A stretch of 64,000 nucleotides of DNA, taken from the NCBI GenBank assembly GCA_012295275.1, contig CM022671.1, forward strand, positions 5,216,565 through 5,280,564. The letters run 5' to 3'. The stretch is from Chrysomallon squamiferum. Its lineage: Eukaryota > Mollusca > Gastropoda > Neomphalida > Peltospiridae. The notes under the pieces are model-generated. The model was not told the DNA's origin and did not search any database. It saw only the letters and a list, made by a program, of their open reading frames with translations. Below are positions 61,001 through 64,000 of this stretch, one piece after another (position 1 is the first letter of the stretch; every line of letters begins with the position of its first letter). The position numbers and the translations under genes are program-made.

Positions 61001-62031
61001 TATATAAACAAATTAAAAAAATGAACAAAAACAAACCAACCAACCAATCAATGAAGGTTTAATGATACTATATGATGCAGTTTGTGTATAATGGTGATAC
61101 AAAAAGAAACTACAAGGGTAAGTTGTGATTTAAATGGCTGTTACGGGTTAGCTGCTAAAAATCGTTTATATGCACCTTCCCACAGACAGAAAAGGCCTTT
61201 TAACCTATGAAACTGGCTGGAAAGGCAGATGACCAAATGTGAGTTCTAAGAAGTAAAATTTCCGAGAGCAGCAGTGAAGACCAGCTTTTCCAGTTCCAGT
61301 AAAATACAGAGAAGCCAGCAATACAAACTCTTTAAAACTAATTCATCTGGTATGTTGAAATGTCACAATGGATACATGTTAACAACAGGCGTCAATGATG
61401 TACAGTGAAGTGCAACACAAATATGATTATAAAATTACAAATTACTTATGATTTATCCACATAAAAACTGCTGTACAGATTGCAGATGTTTTAAATTGAG
61501 ATTTTAATTTTTATTATTATTTTTTTTAACCCTGTCAGTTTCTGAATTTAGTATTTTAAAAATTGCTAATGCTATCAAACCAGTTCACTGTGAAAGCTGA
61601 ATTACAGTAAAATGGAAAACTGAGTTAATAATGGTCACCAGTCTTCAAGTTTGAATTTGATTTTATTTCTCGTGAGAATTTAGTTTCAGAGTTTACAAAA
61701 TGGATTTCTATTAGATGTCTGGTTAGATAACTTGGGAAATGACAAAAGTAAGAGTAACAGGTTATTGCATTTCTTTTTTATGTTACTGTAATAGTCTTTT
61801 GTCTGCTACCTTAATAAAATTACAATAGTTTTTTTTTTTTTATTTTTTTTTTATAAATAAGTAAAAAAAAAAAAATAAATAGATAAATAAAAAATAATAA
61901 AAAGAGCAAAACAGCAGTGACATTAACAATAAGTGTTAAAATTAAACACTTAATCATAAACTAATGATAAATAGCTAATATAAACAAAACAAATATAGTA
62001 AATTATTTAGATAAAAATTTCAAAGCACTGT

Positions 62032-62152
<121 letters not shown>

Positions 62153-64000
62153 TCCCTCTCGTACCCTCGCACTTGCATCATTCTGCACTTTCTTACATAC
62201 ACATCTGAACTAGCTGGCACACAGAAATCAATACTCAAGACACAAATGACCAAAACGTCAACAAAGAAAACGTCTGGCCATTGTGATCAATTTGGTTTGA
62301 AAAGAGCAGAAATGAAAAAGTAACAGTTAAAATAAAAACTTGAAGTTTACTGCACTGAGTCCACAGAAACGACTGGCTGCGGCTGTGTCTGGAAGAACAA
62401 TGTCTCAAACAACAAAGCGTTGTTCTTAAGCAGCTCTTTAGGAAGTATTTGTATTCAAAACAGAAAAACCAACAGATGTGTGTGATTTTCAAGTCACAAG
62501 TATATAGATTTGACAAAAAGCTGTTTGATGTTTTCAGTGCTCTTGTAATGGTTGCTTTTCATTGTGTGGGATACATTAAAAGCTACATCAATACTTAGTT
62601 ACCGTTTTTAATTCTGTAAGGATTATTGATAATCATCATTTGTAATTCACTTGAGACTTAATATTTGTTCACTATTTATAATTGTTTAAAAAAAAAATAA
62701 TAATCATAATTTATGATCTTCCAGTGAACAGTGATAATTACTATTTTAAATTCCCTAAAAGAAGTGTTGATAGTTACAATTTCAGATCTATAAGAATTGG
62801 TAGTCATCAATTTTTAATAATCTGAGACCAGTTGATAATCACCATTTTCAACTGCTTAGAACTGTTGATGTTACCATTTATCATTAGTTTGATCTGTGCA
62901 TATTCAGTAACCATTTTCGTAATTTTTTTGAAAACTGGTTTGATATATGTTGTCAGGATTTACAATTCTTTAAAATTCATGTTCAGTCCTGTTGGAGCAG
63001 TTTTGGTTGATATTTTATTCACCAACTGTTATGGTCATGAAGCTAGTTTTCGTGGTAACAAGTCAGAAATTTTAATTAGCTAGATATCAATAACATAAAC
63101 ACACATCAAAGATAGATGAATAGTCAGGAATCAGAACCAGACAAGAAAGTAATCACATGCTTGAGAATTATCTCTATGGCAACAATAACATGAAAACAAT
63201 GGTGCCTAGGTTTTACCTTTCCTGAGAAAGATTATGAAATAATCGAATGGGGGAAAGAAAGAAAAAGACAAATGAAGCACATCTTTTGTGTCCCACTTTA
63301 AGAAATATTAAAGAGATAATTTGCTAATTTAATGTATCATTTTGAGAAATATTACGAAACCCTTCTGTGCCTTTTTGATAAACACTAGGAAGTAACTTCT
63401 TCACAGGGAATATGAAAACAAAAATGATGCAGAGTTTATCATCTCCGTTATGAAGTAATGAGATAGGAATGTATGTAATCTAATGCAACACAAGTTGGTT
63501 TCTGTCAGCTATTATAGCCTGTGTCTGTCAAGGATCTGAATCCATTCTCTTATCAGTGTCTTGCAATGTAAGAAGTCTGAGTAACTGTTAGGAAAAAAAG
63601 TCCTTGGAGTACCACATGAAAATGGTAACAGAATGATGATGAGGTTAAAAAAAAAAAAGATAAGATTAAATTAGAGTTTGGTTAATGTACAGAAAACTGT
63701 TGTTAATGAGTGAAGACAGAACATGATACAAAGTAAGTATGATGAAAATGAGGATGATGATAATAATGATGTTTCACGAACAACAATAAAATTTATATAA
63801 TAAAATAAATAAACAAAATAATTTTGAAAAGAAAAATTATTATTATTGTTTTTGTATCTTCTTCAGTTCACTTGTCCTTTTTGGTCAACATGTTGTAAAT
63901 ACCCATTCAATTTGTCAAATACATTTTCACAGCCCACCTTCACATGCACAAAAACATACAACTTGTATCTTCTTTCTTAATTTTAAAAAAAATAGAAAAT

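Overview
This window is animal nuclear DNA. It is AT-rich, intron-rich and full of microsatellites, and it looks lophotrochozoan, most likely a mollusc. That assignment is an inference from three things: a metazoan dystroglycan gene, a mosaic CpG landscape like that of invertebrate gene-body methylation, and the density of (CT)n, (AAT)n, (CA)n and (AAAT)n repeats. I see no bacterial genes, rRNA, CRISPR array or intact transposon. Most open frames of 60-120 codons are translated microsatellites or chance frames.

Layout. (1) Bases 1 to about 1,475 (+) hold the 3' end of a small EF-hand protein gene. Its exons at 1-104, 392-517 and 1054-1135 have compatible splice phases, and a 3'UTR exon from 1423 carries AATAAA. 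Its introns hold a 30-bp minisatellite and several microsatellites. (2) About 1.48-15.88 kb has no convincing gene. It keeps its CpGs and is loaded with microsatellites, two of them arranged as very large inverted repeats. It also has a few CpG-rich promoter-like patches, a decayed hAT-like element and a CTCF-like motif. (3) About 15.88 kb to the right end is strongly CpG-depleted. It contains the dystroglycan gene (DAG1) on the minus strand: 3'UTR about 16.73-20.49 kb, main coding exon 20,490-22,775, a 7.6-kb intron, first coding exon 30,359-30,688, and 5'UTR to a strong splice acceptor at 30,884. Joined, the two coding exons give an 871-residue protein. (4) About 30.9-57.2 kb is probably a long 5' intron of DAG1. 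It has candidate regulatory clusters (CCAAT boxes, E-boxes, a CTCF-like motif) and decayed minisatellites. (5) A CpG-rich patch at 57.19-57.52 kb is the best visible promoter candidate. A 47-bp mini-exon with excellent splice sites lies beyond it at 58,353-58,399 (-). Nothing further is assignable up to 64 kb.

Dystroglycan is the transmembrane laminin/agrin receptor that links extracellular matrix to dystrophin. This copy keeps the whole plan: two cadherin-like domains, furin site, TPTP threonines, SEA autoproteolysis site, disulfide cysteines, transmembrane helix and basic juxtamembrane segment. Its extreme C-terminus, however, has lost the canonical PPxY ligand for the dystrophin WW/EF/ZZ module. 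The EF-hand gene and DAG1 are convergent neighbours separated by about 15 kb and show no functional link.
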